From Burkholderiaceae bacterium (lineage in GTDB: Bacteria; Pseudomonadota; Gammaproteobacteria; Burkholderiales; Burkholderiaceae_D), in NCBI GenBank assembly GCA_019232795.1, contig JAFANH010000007.1:1-58101 (forward strand): a DNA stretch of 58,101 nucleotides, read 5' to 3'. A program made the position numbers and the translations under genes. The notes beneath the pieces are model-generated. The model was not told where the DNA came from. It saw only the letters and a list, made by a program, of their open reading frames with translations, and did not search any database. This document shows, one piece after another, positions 7,898-16,379 of the stretch; positions within the stretch are counted from its first letter, which is position 1, and the number at the start of each line of letters is the position of its first letter.

Positions 7898-8743
7898 TCA
7901 CCAGTGCAATTCACCGGCCCCCAAGCTGATTACACGTCCCCCAACGTGGATTTTTCCGTCCTTCACATCGAGCGTAAGCAAATTTGGCCGGTCCATTGCC
8001 GCTCCTTGGCTTATCTTGGCGCTTAGCGGCTCGTTGCCGGTAGTCTTGAGCCACCAGCCGCCAAGGTTGGCGCAAGCCGAGCCGGTGCCAGGATCTTCGC
8101 TGACTTTGGAGGCGTCGGTCATCCAGAAAAAGCGTACCTCGAAGCCGTCTGCGGTACGGGCGAACACATAGGTCTGTGCCTCGCCTTTGGTATTGCGGCC
8201 GTGCTTTTGCAATAGGGCAGGGTCGGGACGGACGGTGCGCACATGTTCGACGCTGGCGAGCGGAATGATCAACTGTTCGGCGCCGCAACTGACCCACATC
8301 GCCGGACCGGCGATGGCCTCCACCGGCAAGCCGAGCATGTCAGCCAGTTCGGCGGGCGTTGCCGCGGTCTCACGGTAGCTCGGCGGATTGGCTAACAATG
8401 TCCAGCGGCCTTGTTCGTGGCGTACCGGGATCAGACCAGCCTTCATTTCCAGTTCGAATGCATCACCCGGCTGAAACAGTTCGCGCACCACATGGGCGCT
8501 GCCCAACGTGGGGTGGCCGGCGAAGGGCATTTCGAAGCCCGGCGTGAAAATCCGCACGCGCGCGGCGGCATGCGGCGACGATGGCGGTAGCAGGAAGGTG
8601 GTTTCGGAAAGATTGAACTGACGCGTGATCAGTTGCATCTCGACGTCGCTCAAGCCGGTACCGTCTTCGACCACGGCCAGCGGATTGCCGCCGAACGTGG
8701 ATTCGGCAAAGACATTGAGCAGGCGGTAGCGTATGGTAGGCAT
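7898..8743 (-). CDS. PhzF family isomerase/epimerase
   Basis: The 281-residue protein has the two-domain diaminopimelate-epimerase-like fold signatures of PhzF: FAESTFGGNPLAVV, the catalytic Glu in FNLSETTFL, GFEMPFAGHPTLGSAH, and DPGTGSACANLGGWWL in the second domain. PhzF proteins isomerise small acidic metabolites by acid-base proton shuttling; the substrate here cannot be told. AGGA precedes the ATG. It is last in the xdhA-xdhB-xdhC-guaD-aldolase-tautomerase-phzF run, 31 bp after the tautomerase, so it is probably expressed with purine catabolism genes. Confidence 0.88.
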   Translation of the reverse strand: MPTIRYRLLNVFAESTFGGNPLAVVEDGTGLSDVEMQLITRQFNLSETTFLLPPSSPHAAARVRIFTPGFEMPFAGHPTLGSAHVVRELFQPGDAFELEMKAGLIPVRHEQGRWTLLANPPSYRETAATPAELADMLGLPVEAIAGPAMWVSCGAEQLIIPLASVEHVRTVRPDPALLQKHGRNTKGEAQTYVFARTADGFEVRFFWMTDASKVSEDPGTGSACANLGGWWLKTTGNEPLSAKISQGAAMDRPNLLTLDVKDGKIHVGGRVISLGAGELHW

Positions 8744-8774
8744 GGCGGTCCTGGCTTTAGCGCGGATAGAAAAT

Positions 8775-8960
8775 TTATTGTTCCGACCACAGCTTGCCAG
8801 CCGTGGCCCAGTTTTCCTTTTTCACTTCGGTGATGATGATGTCGACCGCGCCGGGGCCGCACTCGAGCGTCTTGCACGTTACTTCGGTGACGGCTTCGAC
8901 GAATTTCTTCTTTTGCTCGGCGGTGCGGCCTTCGAATATCTGCACGTTGATGGTGGGCAT
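8775..8960 (-). CDS. 4-oxalocrotonate tautomerase family protein
   Basis: A 61-residue protein, MPTINVQIFEGRTAEQKKKF, which after Met removal leaves the catalytic Pro1 of the tautomerase superfamily. Arg12 (EGR, the Arg11 equivalent) is kept. The position equivalent to Arg39 of 4-OT is Asp40 here (AVDIIITEV), and the Phe50 position is Trp51. It probably performs a keto-enol or related tautomerisation on a substrate different from oxalocrotonate. AGAGGAAA is a good ribosome-binding site. It lies within the xdh-guaD operon between the class II aldolase gene and phzF. Confidence 0.88.
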   Translation of the reverse strand: MPTINVQIFEGRTAEQKKKFVEAVTEVTCKTLECGPGAVDIIITEVKKENWATAGKLWSEQ

Positions 8961-8999
8961 GGCATTTCCTCTAGAGCGAATGAAACGGAAATGCCTATT

Positions 9000-9728
9000 C
9001 TAACAACGATAGGTCGCGTCGATGTCGTCAAGCTTGCGCAGCAGTGCCAGCCATTCGAGTTCACCTTCCGGCGAGCCGTCGCCGAGCAATTCGGCATGGG
9101 TCTTGGCGCACACGGCATCGTCGGGAATGACAATGGGGCCGCCACCGGCCTGCGCTTTCAACTGGATCAGGCAAGCCTTGTCCAGCGTATCCATCAGCAC
9201 GTAGGCTTCGGCCACGGTGCGGCCGCACACCAAGGTGCCATGATTGCGCAGCATTAAGGCAGGACGGTCGTCGAGCGCTTCCATCAAACGCGTCTGTTCA
9301 TGCGGCGACAGGGCCAGGCCCTCGTAGTTGTGGTAGCCGATCTGGCCGTAAAAGCGCAGTGCATGCTGGGATAAGGGCAGCAAGCCTTGCTGCTGGATGC
9401 CGACCGCAATGCCGCTCACGTTGTGCAGATGCATGACACAGACGGCGTCGTTGCGTGCGGTATGCACCGCGCCGTGGATCGCGAAGCCGGTGACGTTGAC
9501 CTTGTAGGGCATGGCGCCGATCACCTTGCCCTGCAGATCGATCTTGACCAGGTTGGATGCCGTGATTTCGTCGAAGCGCAGGCCGAAGGGATTGATCAGA
9601 AAACGTCCTGGCTCGTCCGGAACCGAAGCGGAAATGTGGGTGTAGATAGTGTCGTCCCAGCCGTTCAAGGCGCACAAGCGGTAGCAGGCCGCCAGGTCGA
9701 CGCGCATTTTCCATTCGGCTGAATTCAT
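9000..9728 (-). CDS. Class II aldolase/adducin family protein
   Basis: The 242-residue protein carries the class II aldolase metal-site pattern: DTIYTHISASVPDEPGRFLI near the N-terminus, the HLHNVSGIAV (His-x-His) site, and the downstream LMLRNHGTLVCGRTVAEAY motif with its third His. Such enzymes cleave or epimerise hydroxy-acid or sugar phosphates, or decarboxylate. Its ATG overlaps the guaD stop codon (ATGA, 9725-9728), so it is translationally coupled to guanine deaminase. That arrangement suggests a role next to purine catabolism, but no substrate can be read from the sequence. Confidence 0.87.
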   Translation of the reverse strand: MNSAEWKMRVDLAACYRLCALNGWDDTIYTHISASVPDEPGRFLINPFGLRFDEITASNLVKIDLQGKVIGAMPYKVNVTGFAIHGAVHTARNDAVCVMHLHNVSGIAVGIQQQGLLPLSQHALRFYGQIGYHNYEGLALSPHEQTRLMEALDDRPALMLRNHGTLVCGRTVAEAYVLMDTLDKACLIQLKAQAGGGPIVIPDDAVCAKTHAELLGDGSPEGELEWLALLRKLDDIDATYRC

Positions 9729-11059
9729 GCCCGGTCCCCATGGTGAGCGGTACGCGCATGTACCAGCTTGCCGGCCGCGAACGTGGCCGCCACCGCACGG
9801 TCGTCACCAAGCAGTGCAAACGCAAACAGCATTTCTTCCAGACTGTTGGTGCGCGCGACGCGGCGCGCCAGCAGGGGCGTTGCCTGCGGATCGAGCACAA
9901 TGAAGTCGGCTTCGGCCTGATAGGCAAAATTGCCGATCAAGCCCTCCAGCTGCATGCTGCGCGCGCCGCCCAGCGTCGCCAGGTAGAACAGGCGCAGCGC
10001 CGACACGTGAGTGCCGCCCATGCGTGCCACCTTGTAGGTTTCGTTCATGGTCTGCAGCATGGAGAACGAGGTGCCTCCGCCGACGTCGGTGGCCAGCGAC
10101 AGCAGCACGTGCGCGGCATCGGCCTTGGCAAAGTCGAACAAGCCGCTGCCGAGGAACAGATTCGAAGTAGGGCAGATGGCGATGGCCGATTTCGTTGCGC
10201 GCAGGCGTGCGCGGTCTTCGTCGTCGAGCCAGATGCAGTGCGCATACGTGGAACGCGGACGCAGCATGCCGAATTGCTCGTAGACATCGAGATAGCTGCG
10301 CGCCTTGGGATAAAGCGACTTGACCCAGGCCACTTCGTCGGTGTTCTCGGCGACGTGGGTCTGCAGAAATACGTCAGGGTGGTGCTGCGCCAGTTCGCCG
10401 GCCAGGCGCATCTGCTCGTCGGTCGAGGTTGCTGCGAAGCGTGGCGTGATCGCGTATAGCTGGCGTCCGCGCTTATGCCATTTCTTGATCAGGGTCTCGC
10501 TGTCGCGCACCCCGCCCTCGGCCGAGTCTTGCAAGTATTCCGGGCAATGACGGTCCATGAGCACCTTGCCGGCCACCATGCGCAGGTTGCGCGCTTCGCT
10601 CGCTTCAAAGAAGGCGTCGACCGAGCCTGGGTGTACGGTGCAATACACCATGGCGGTGGTGGTTCCACAGCGCAGCAATTCGTCGAGGAAGTAAGACGCA
10701 ACGTCGCGCGCGTGGTCGGGATTGGAAAATTGGTGTTCGGTGGGAAAGGTATAGGTCTCCAGCCAAGGCAACAAACCGGATGCCGGTGAGGCGATCATGT
10801 CGGTCTGCGGGTAGTGCACGTGGGTGTCGATGAAACCGGGCACGATCAGCTTGCCGCTATAGTCGTGCAAGACCATGTCGGCGCTGACGTGGGATTTCAG
10901 TTTGGCATATTCGCCGACCGCTTGCACGCGGCCGTCGGCGACGATGAGCAAGCCGTCTTCAAACCACTCGTGCGCGTGCTGCTGGAAGGCGGGATCGCCC
11001 GTGAAATGGAGAATGCTGGCGCGGTAGGCATGTGCGTTCCCGCTTTCTGAAGCCTTCAT
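9725..11059 (-). CDS. guaD: Guanine deaminase
   Basis: The 444-residue protein starts MKASESGNAHAYRASILHFT; a longer in-frame start at 11170 would overlap the end of xdhC and is rejected. It belongs to the amidohydrolase superfamily: PGFIDTHVHYPQTD (two metal His), TTTAMVYCTVHP, the FLQTHVAENTDE metal-His strand, STYAHCIWLDDED, and TDVGGGTSFSMLQT with the catalytic Asp. It turns guanine into xanthine, the substrate of the XdhAB enzyme encoded just upstream. The start lies 39 bp after xdhC, and its stop overlaps the aldolase start. Confidence 0.95.
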   Translation of the reverse strand: MKASESGNAHAYRASILHFTGDPAFQQHAHEWFEDGLLIVADGRVQAVGEYAKLKSHVSADMVLHDYSGKLIVPGFIDTHVHYPQTDMIASPASGLLPWLETYTFPTEHQFSNPDHARDVASYFLDELLRCGTTTAMVYCTVHPGSVDAFFEASEARNLRMVAGKVLMDRHCPEYLQDSAEGGVRDSETLIKKWHKRGRQLYAITPRFAATSTDEQMRLAGELAQHHPDVFLQTHVAENTDEVAWVKSLYPKARSYLDVYEQFGMLRPRSTYAHCIWLDDEDRARLRATKSAIAICPTSNLFLGSGLFDFAKADAAHVLLSLATDVGGGTSFSMLQTMNETYKVARMGGTHVSALRLFYLATLGGARSMQLEGLIGNFAYQAEADFIVLDPQATPLLARRVARTNSLEEMLFAFALLGDDRAVAATFAAGKLVHARTAHHGDRA

Positions 11060-11097
11060 GAATTGCTTTCTTTTTGGAGAAGATGCTGCGCAGCAGT

Positions 11098-12168
11098 TTA
11101 TGCGCCGGCACGGGCGCGCGCAAGTTCCTGTTCCGGTAATGCTGTATTTGCCCGCTCTTGCGCTTCCCACACCTGCAGCAATTGTGCAACCACCGACGCG
11201 GCAATCACGGCCGGGGCCTTGCCGGTGACGCCGGGCAGTCCGATCGGGCAGACCATGTCTTGCAAGCGTTGCGCATTTATGCCGCGCTCGGCCAGACGAT
11301 GTTCGAATTGCCTGCGTTTGGTTAGCGAACCGATCAGGCCGAACCAGTCCCGGCCAGGAAAATACGGCCGGCGCAGGATGTGTTCGCTCAGGCGTTGATC
11401 CAGGGCATGGCTATGGGTTAATACCAGGAAGGTGGATCCGGGCGCTGCGGTGTCGGCTATCATTTCCGGCGTATCGGTTGCCTCGATCTGCACGTTGGCC
11501 GGAACGGTTGACGGAAACAGCTCTTCGCGCTCATCCACCCAGGTGATGTGACAGGGAAGTTCTGCCAGGGCGTGTACGATGGCAGTGCCGACGTGGCCGG
11601 CGCCAAACAGAACCAGGTGCGCCCGCCACGGCAGGCAGGGGGCGACCAGCCAGCGCTCGCCAGAGGCGTCGCGTACAACGCGGCATGGGGCATCGAGTTC
11701 GACCAGTGGCAAGGCATAGCCGGGTTCTGCCCCGATCACGCGTCCCTGGCGATCCAGCAGTACAAACGGTTTGTCCTCGTCGAGCGGCACCAGGCGCCAG
11801 CTTTCCTGCTTTGCGTGCCGGCGCCGGCGCAAGACCTCGATGGCGGCGAGCGCGGCAGGGTCGAGGGATTCGAATGCCAGATGCACGACCCCGCCGCAAC
11901 ATTGGCCGAGGCCGGGGCCGAGCGGAAAGCGTTCGAGCCGTCGTTTTCTTCCAGCCGCTCCGGTCGCATCAGTCAGCATGCCGCGCGCAATGTCGCAGGC
12001 ACGCATTTCCAGATGGCCGCCACCTATGGTGTCGAATTGTTGATCTGCGGTCACCAGCATCGCCGCCCCGGTTTCACGCGGGCATGAGCCCTGCGTTGTC
12101 GCCACCGTCACCAGCACGGCCGGCGTGCCGGCTGCGAGCCCTGAGCAGTCATGGAGCCAGTTGGTCAT
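11098..12168 (-). CDS. xdhC: Xanthine dehydrogenase accessory protein XdhC
   Basis: The 356-residue protein has an N-terminal XdhC/CoxI domain (VTVATTQGSCPRETGAAMLV, TIGGGHLEMRACDIA) and a C-terminal Rossmann domain (HLVLFGAGHVGTAIVHAL; DEREELFPS). XdhC binds the molybdenum cofactor, helps its sulfuration and delivers it to XdhB; it is not part of the mature enzyme. Its start overlaps the xdhB stop by 4 bp (12165-12168), implying translational coupling. The C-terminus (EQELARARAGA) is of ordinary length for the family. Confidence 0.94.
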   Translation of the reverse strand: MTNWLHDCSGLAAGTPAVLVTVATTQGSCPRETGAAMLVTADQQFDTIGGGHLEMRACDIARGMLTDATGAAGRKRRLERFPLGPGLGQCCGGVVHLAFESLDPAALAAIEVLRRRRHAKQESWRLVPLDEDKPFVLLDRQGRVIGAEPGYALPLVELDAPCRVVRDASGERWLVAPCLPWRAHLVLFGAGHVGTAIVHALAELPCHITWVDEREELFPSTVPANVQIEATDTPEMIADTAAPGSTFLVLTHSHALDQRLSEHILRRPYFPGRDWFGLIGSLTKRRQFEHRLAERGINAQRLQDMVCPIGLPGVTGKAPAVIAASVVAQLLQVWEAQERANTALPEQELARARAGA

Positions 12169-14510
12169 GACGCTGCCCGCACGGCTTCTACGGCCTTGAG
12201 AATTTCTTCGCCGGTCGCCGGCGCATTGAGCGGCGGGCTGACCTTGTGATCGGCTACGCTGGATATGGCGTCGCGAATGGCGAAGAAAACCGAAAATGGT
12301 AACAACAAGGGCGGTTCGCCGACCGCTTTCGAGCGGTGGATGCTGTCGGCAGCATTGGTGTTCTCAAACAAACGGACGCGAAAATCCTGCGGACAATCCG
12401 ATACGCTTGGGATTTTATAGGTGGAGGGTGCATGCGTCATCAGCTTGCCATCCTTGTTCCACCACAGCTCTTCCGTCGTCAGCCAGCCCATGCCCTGGAT
12501 AAATCCGCCCTCTATCTGGCCGACGTCGATGGCCGGGTTGAGTGACTTGCCTACATCATGCAGCACGTCGGCGCGCAGCAGCTTCCATTCTCCGGTCAGC
12601 GTGTCGACTATGACCTCGGATACGGCGGCGCCATAGGCAAAGTAGTAAAACGGACTGCCGGTCATACTGGCGGCATCCCAATGCAGGCCCGGCGTTGCGT
12701 AGAAGCCGTCCGACCAAAGCTGGATGCGTGCCATATATGCCTGTTGCACCACGACCGCAAAAGGAATTTCCTGTTCGGCGGCGTAGACAGTGTTGGCGGC
12801 AAAGCGTACGTGTTCGGCGTGTCCGCCATATTTGGCGGCGGCAAATGCCGCCAGCCGTTCACGGATCTGGCCTGCAGCGTGCTGCGCCGCCTTGCCGTTC
12901 AAGTCGGCACCGGTCGAGGCGGCCGTGGCCGAAGTGTTGGCAACCTTGCTGGTATCGGCGGCCGTGACGCGCACCTGCGCCAAGGCTATGCCCAGTTCCT
13001 GCGCCACCACTTGCGCAACCTTGGTGTTGATGCCCTGCCCCATCTCGGTGCCACCGTGGTTGACCAGCACCGAACCGTCGGTGTAGACATGTACCAAGGC
13101 GCCGGCCTGGTTCAGGTGGGCCAGGTTGAAGGCGATGCCGAACTTGAGCGGCGTCAGCGCCAGGCCCTTTTTCAGCACCGGGCTGGCTGCGTTATAGGCG
13201 TTGATGGCCAGCCGACGCGTGCGATAGTCGCTGCTCTGTTCCAGTTCCGCAATCAGCTCATGCAGTATGTTGTCGACTACTTTCTGGCCGTAAGGCGCGA
13301 GATTGCGCCCCTCGGCATCGCTGCGGCCGTACAGATTGAGTTTGCGGATATCGAGCGCATCCTTGCCGAGTTTACGCGCGATTTCATCAAGCACGTATTC
13401 GATGGCGATGGCGCCTTGCGGGCCGCCGAAGCCGCGAAAGGCCGTATTCGATTGCGTGTTGGTCTTGCCGCACAGCGCCAGGATATCGACGTCGGACAGG
13501 TAATAGGCGTTGTCGAAGTGACAGACTGCACGCGTTGCCACCGGGCCTGACAGATCGGCCGAATAGCCGGCGCGTAGCACCATCTCGACCCTGGCGGCCA
13601 GGATGCGGCCCGCCTCGTCGTAGCCGACCTCATATTCGTAATAAAAGCAATGGCGCTTGCCGGTAACCAGCATGTCGTCGTCGCGGTCGGCGCGCAGCTT
13701 GACCGGACGTTTCAGTTGCGCGGCAGAGACTGCCGCCGCCGCCGCCCACAACGCCGATTGCGATTCCTTTCCGCCGAAGCCGCCGCCCATGCGCCGGCAC
13801 TCGACCGTCACGCCATGTGCGGGGATGCCCAAGGCATGGGCCACCACGTGCTGCATTTCGCTCGGATGCTGGGTCGAGCACAGTACCAGCATGCCGCGGC
13901 CTTCCTTGGGAATGGCATAGGAAATCTGTCCTTCCAGATAAAACTGCTCTTGCCCGCCGACATATAGCTCGCCCTTGATGCTGTGCGGAGCGCGCTCGAA
14001 AGCCCCCTTGAAATCTCCGCGCCGCAGCCGCATTGGCGGCAGCACCAGAGAGTTAGCCTGTCTGGCCGCTTGCGGCGTCAGGATGGCCGGCAACTCGGCG
14101 TAATCGATTTTTGCCATACGCGCTGCGCGGCGTGCGTTGTCGTGTGTATCGGCTACCACAATGAAGATAGGCTGACCGATATACTGCACCAGGCCGTCGG
14201 CCAGGATGGGGTCGTCATGGACGATGGGGCCGCAATCGTTGACGCCGGCGATATCGGCCGCAGTCAACACGGCGACTACGCCTGGCGCAGCCTTGACCGC
14301 TTCGAGATCGATGTCGGTAACGGTCGCATGCGCCTTGGCCGAGAGGCCGAGCGCGGCGTGCAGCGTGTCGCGCGGTTCGGGTACGTCGTCGATATAGGTC
14401 GCTTCCCCCAATACGTGCAAGACCGCCGACTCGTGCGGGTGCGATTGCCCGACCTCGCTCCAGGGTGAGGTTGCGGTCGCTTTGACGAAGGACTCGTTGG
14501 GAGTATTCAT
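12165..14510 (-). CDS. xdhB: Xanthine dehydrogenase molybdopterin-binding subunit
   Basis: The 781-residue protein starts MNTPNESFVKATATSPWSEV; the longer in-frame extension to 14714 runs inside xdhA and is rejected. Family features: GEATYIDDVPEP, the molybdopterin loops RRMGGGFGGKE and AFRGFGGPQG, GTEMGQGINTKVAQVV, and KAVGEPPLLLP near the C-terminus with the catalytic Glu. It hydroxylates hypoxanthine and xanthine to urate together with XdhA. There are 14 bp between xdhA and this ATG, with no clear Shine-Dalgarno sequence. Confidence 0.95.
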   Translation of the reverse strand: MNTPNESFVKATATSPWSEVGQSHPHESAVLHVLGEATYIDDVPEPRDTLHAALGLSAKAHATVTDIDLEAVKAAPGVVAVLTAADIAGVNDCGPIVHDDPILADGLVQYIGQPIFIVVADTHDNARRAARMAKIDYAELPAILTPQAARQANSLVLPPMRLRRGDFKGAFERAPHSIKGELYVGGQEQFYLEGQISYAIPKEGRGMLVLCSTQHPSEMQHVVAHALGIPAHGVTVECRRMGGGFGGKESQSALWAAAAAVSAAQLKRPVKLRADRDDDMLVTGKRHCFYYEYEVGYDEAGRILAARVEMVLRAGYSADLSGPVATRAVCHFDNAYYLSDVDILALCGKTNTQSNTAFRGFGGPQGAIAIEYVLDEIARKLGKDALDIRKLNLYGRSDAEGRNLAPYGQKVVDNILHELIAELEQSSDYRTRRLAINAYNAASPVLKKGLALTPLKFGIAFNLAHLNQAGALVHVYTDGSVLVNHGGTEMGQGINTKVAQVVAQELGIALAQVRVTAADTSKVANTSATAASTGADLNGKAAQHAAGQIRERLAAFAAAKYGGHAEHVRFAANTVYAAEQEIPFAVVVQQAYMARIQLWSDGFYATPGLHWDAASMTGSPFYYFAYGAAVSEVIVDTLTGEWKLLRADVLHDVGKSLNPAIDVGQIEGGFIQGMGWLTTEELWWNKDGKLMTHAPSTYKIPSVSDCPQDFRVRLFENTNAADSIHRSKAVGEPPLLLPFSVFFAIRDAISSVADHKVSPPLNAPATGEEILKAVEAVRAAS

Positions 14511-14524
14511 GACTTGTTCATGAC

Positions 14525-16027
14525 TTATGCATTCGCAAATGCATTGACCGCCTCGCCGGGGAGCGGTGCGTGGGAGCGGGTTTCCAGCCAAAAGCGGCGC
14601 AGCAGGTTTTGCGCGGCCTGCATGCGGTAGTGGCCGCTGGCGCGCATGTCTGTCAGCGGCGTGTAGTCCTGTTCCAGCGCAGCTATTGCCTGGTCGAGCG
14701 TTGCTTCGCTCCACAACTTGCCCTTGACGGCGGTCTCGGTGTGGGCGGCGCGCTGCGGCGTGGCGGCCATGCCGCCGAAGGCAATGCGCGCTGCGAGTAT
14801 CAGGTCGCCGTCCAGGTGGAAGGCGAATGCCGCGCAGACGGCGGAGATATCCTGATCGAAGCGCTTGGCCAGTTTATAGGTGCGGAAGCGGATGCCGGGC
14901 CGTGGCAGAGGCACACGCACCGCTTCCACGAATTCGTCCGGCCGCATATCCTTCTTTTGATAAGCGAGATAGAAATTTTCCAGGGGCAGGGTGCGCCGGC
15001 CGCTTTTATCCCCATTCTTGCCATGCAGGACGACTTCCGCGCCAAGCGCAATCAACCATGGCATTGAATCGCCTATCGGCGAACCGTTGGCGACGTTGCC
15101 TCCCAGTGTGCCGGCGTTGCGGATGGGACGCGACGCGAAGCGCTGCCACATTTCCTGCAGTTCACCCGGATAGTGTTTGCAGATGGCGGCGTAGGCGTCG
15201 TTGAGCGTCACCGCCGCACCTATCTCCAGTATGCCGTCCGACTCGCGCACGCTCTTCAGTTCGGCGACCTGGCCTATGTAGATGATGTCGCCCAGATCGC
15301 GCATCTGCTTGGTCACCCATAGGCCGACGTCGGTAGAGCCGGCCAGCATGCAGGCGTTGGGGTTGGCAGCGCGCACGGCAACCAATTCAGCCAAGGTGCG
15401 CGGCGCGTAAAAGTGCCGCCCATTGGCTTCGTGACTGAACATGCTGTCGCGTTCCAGCGATTCCAATGCCGCGGCCAATGCCTGGCGGTCGAACCGGGCC
15501 GGAGGCAATTCGCACATGCGTCGCGCCGCATCGATGATGGGCCGGTAGCCGGTGCAGCGGCACAGGTTGCCGGATAAAGCGTCAACGATCTCCTGCCGTT
15601 GCGGAGGAACGCCGTCGCTGCGCAGGTACAAGTCCCACAGCGACATGACGAAACCCGGGGTGCAGAAACCACACTGCGAGCCGTGACAATCGACCATCGC
15701 CTGTTGCACCGGATGCAGGGTGCCATCGGCCTGCTTCAAGTCCTCAACCGTGAACAAGGCTTTGCCATCGAGGGCAGGTAACAGTTGGATGCAGGAATTG
15801 ACCGTTTGCAGTTTCAGCTGCCCGTCCTGCAACTCACCGATCACCACGGTACACGCGCCGCAATCGCCTTCGGCGCAACCCTCCTTGGTGCCGGTGCAAT
15901 GCACGTCTTCGCGCAAGTACTGCAGCACCGTGCGCGTGGCCGGGGTATCGGAAACCGTTTGCACGGCACCACGGTGATAGAAGCGTATCGGTTCCTGCAT
16001 AGCGGGCATAAGGGAAAGAATCTCCAT
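14525..16027 (-). CDS. xdhA: Xanthine dehydrogenase small subunit (2Fe-2S and FAD)
   Basis: The 500-residue protein starts at ATG 16027, supported by GGAG with a 5-nt spacer; an ATG at 16051 lacks one. The N-terminal ferredoxin-like domain has CTGTKEGCAEGDCGAC; the second [2Fe-2S] domain has SQCGFCTPGFVMS and CRCTGYRPI. From about residue 195 the FAD domain follows (LAGSTDVGLWVTKQ; RNAGTLGGNVANGSPIGD). It passes electrons from the molybdenum centre in XdhB to NAD. It is first of the seven-gene minus-strand operon and is divergent from the porin gene. Confidence 0.95.
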   Translation of the reverse strand: MEILSLMPAMQEPIRFYHRGAVQTVSDTPATRTVLQYLREDVHCTGTKEGCAEGDCGACTVVIGELQDGQLKLQTVNSCIQLLPALDGKALFTVEDLKQADGTLHPVQQAMVDCHGSQCGFCTPGFVMSLWDLYLRSDGVPPQRQEIVDALSGNLCRCTGYRPIIDAARRMCELPPARFDRQALAAALESLERDSMFSHEANGRHFYAPRTLAELVAVRAANPNACMLAGSTDVGLWVTKQMRDLGDIIYIGQVAELKSVRESDGILEIGAAVTLNDAYAAICKHYPGELQEMWQRFASRPIRNAGTLGGNVANGSPIGDSMPWLIALGAEVVLHGKNGDKSGRRTLPLENFYLAYQKKDMRPDEFVEAVRVPLPRPGIRFRTYKLAKRFDQDISAVCAAFAFHLDGDLILAARIAFGGMAATPQRAAHTETAVKGKLWSEATLDQAIAALEQDYTPLTDMRASGHYRMQAAQNLLRRFWLETRSHAPLPGEAVNAFANA

Positions 16028-16379
16028 GGCAACTCCGGGCCAGAGTAGCATCGGGGGGCGATGCTTCTATATCCGCGGCGTGATGCCTGTTATCTACAGT
16101 TTAAGATAAGCGGAAGCTTGCGCAACGCCTCGTCAATTTGTTGCTAAATGGATATACAATGTGCAGCATAAGTAGTATAAAAATCTCAGAATGACCCCGG
16201 GATTTCCAGTCTGCGTGATTGCCTGGGAAGTCGTTCGTGATGGTCTGCAATCGGCCTGATGCCTTCAAGGCTGAACTTCAAGGCTGAAGTTTGGCGCGCC
16301 GCGACGCATACGTATGCCAAGGCGGACGTTCGTGTCGCGTTCGTTGAATAACAGCAGCCTCGCCGGGGAGTTTGACGAT
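16028..16379. promoter_or_regulatory. xdhA/porin divergent control region (352 bp)
   Basis: The gap contains no gene. GCAGCATAAGTAG at 16163-16175 matches 12 of 13 positions of a site between puuE and uraH. A 13-bp perfect tandem duplication CTTCAAGGCTGAA occupies 16263-16288. A perfect palindrome GCATACGTATGC lies at 16306-16317. GGGGAG at about 16364-16369 is the porin ribosome-binding site. AT-rich stretches near 16140-16190 are the best places for the xdhA promoter. Confidence 0.45.
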
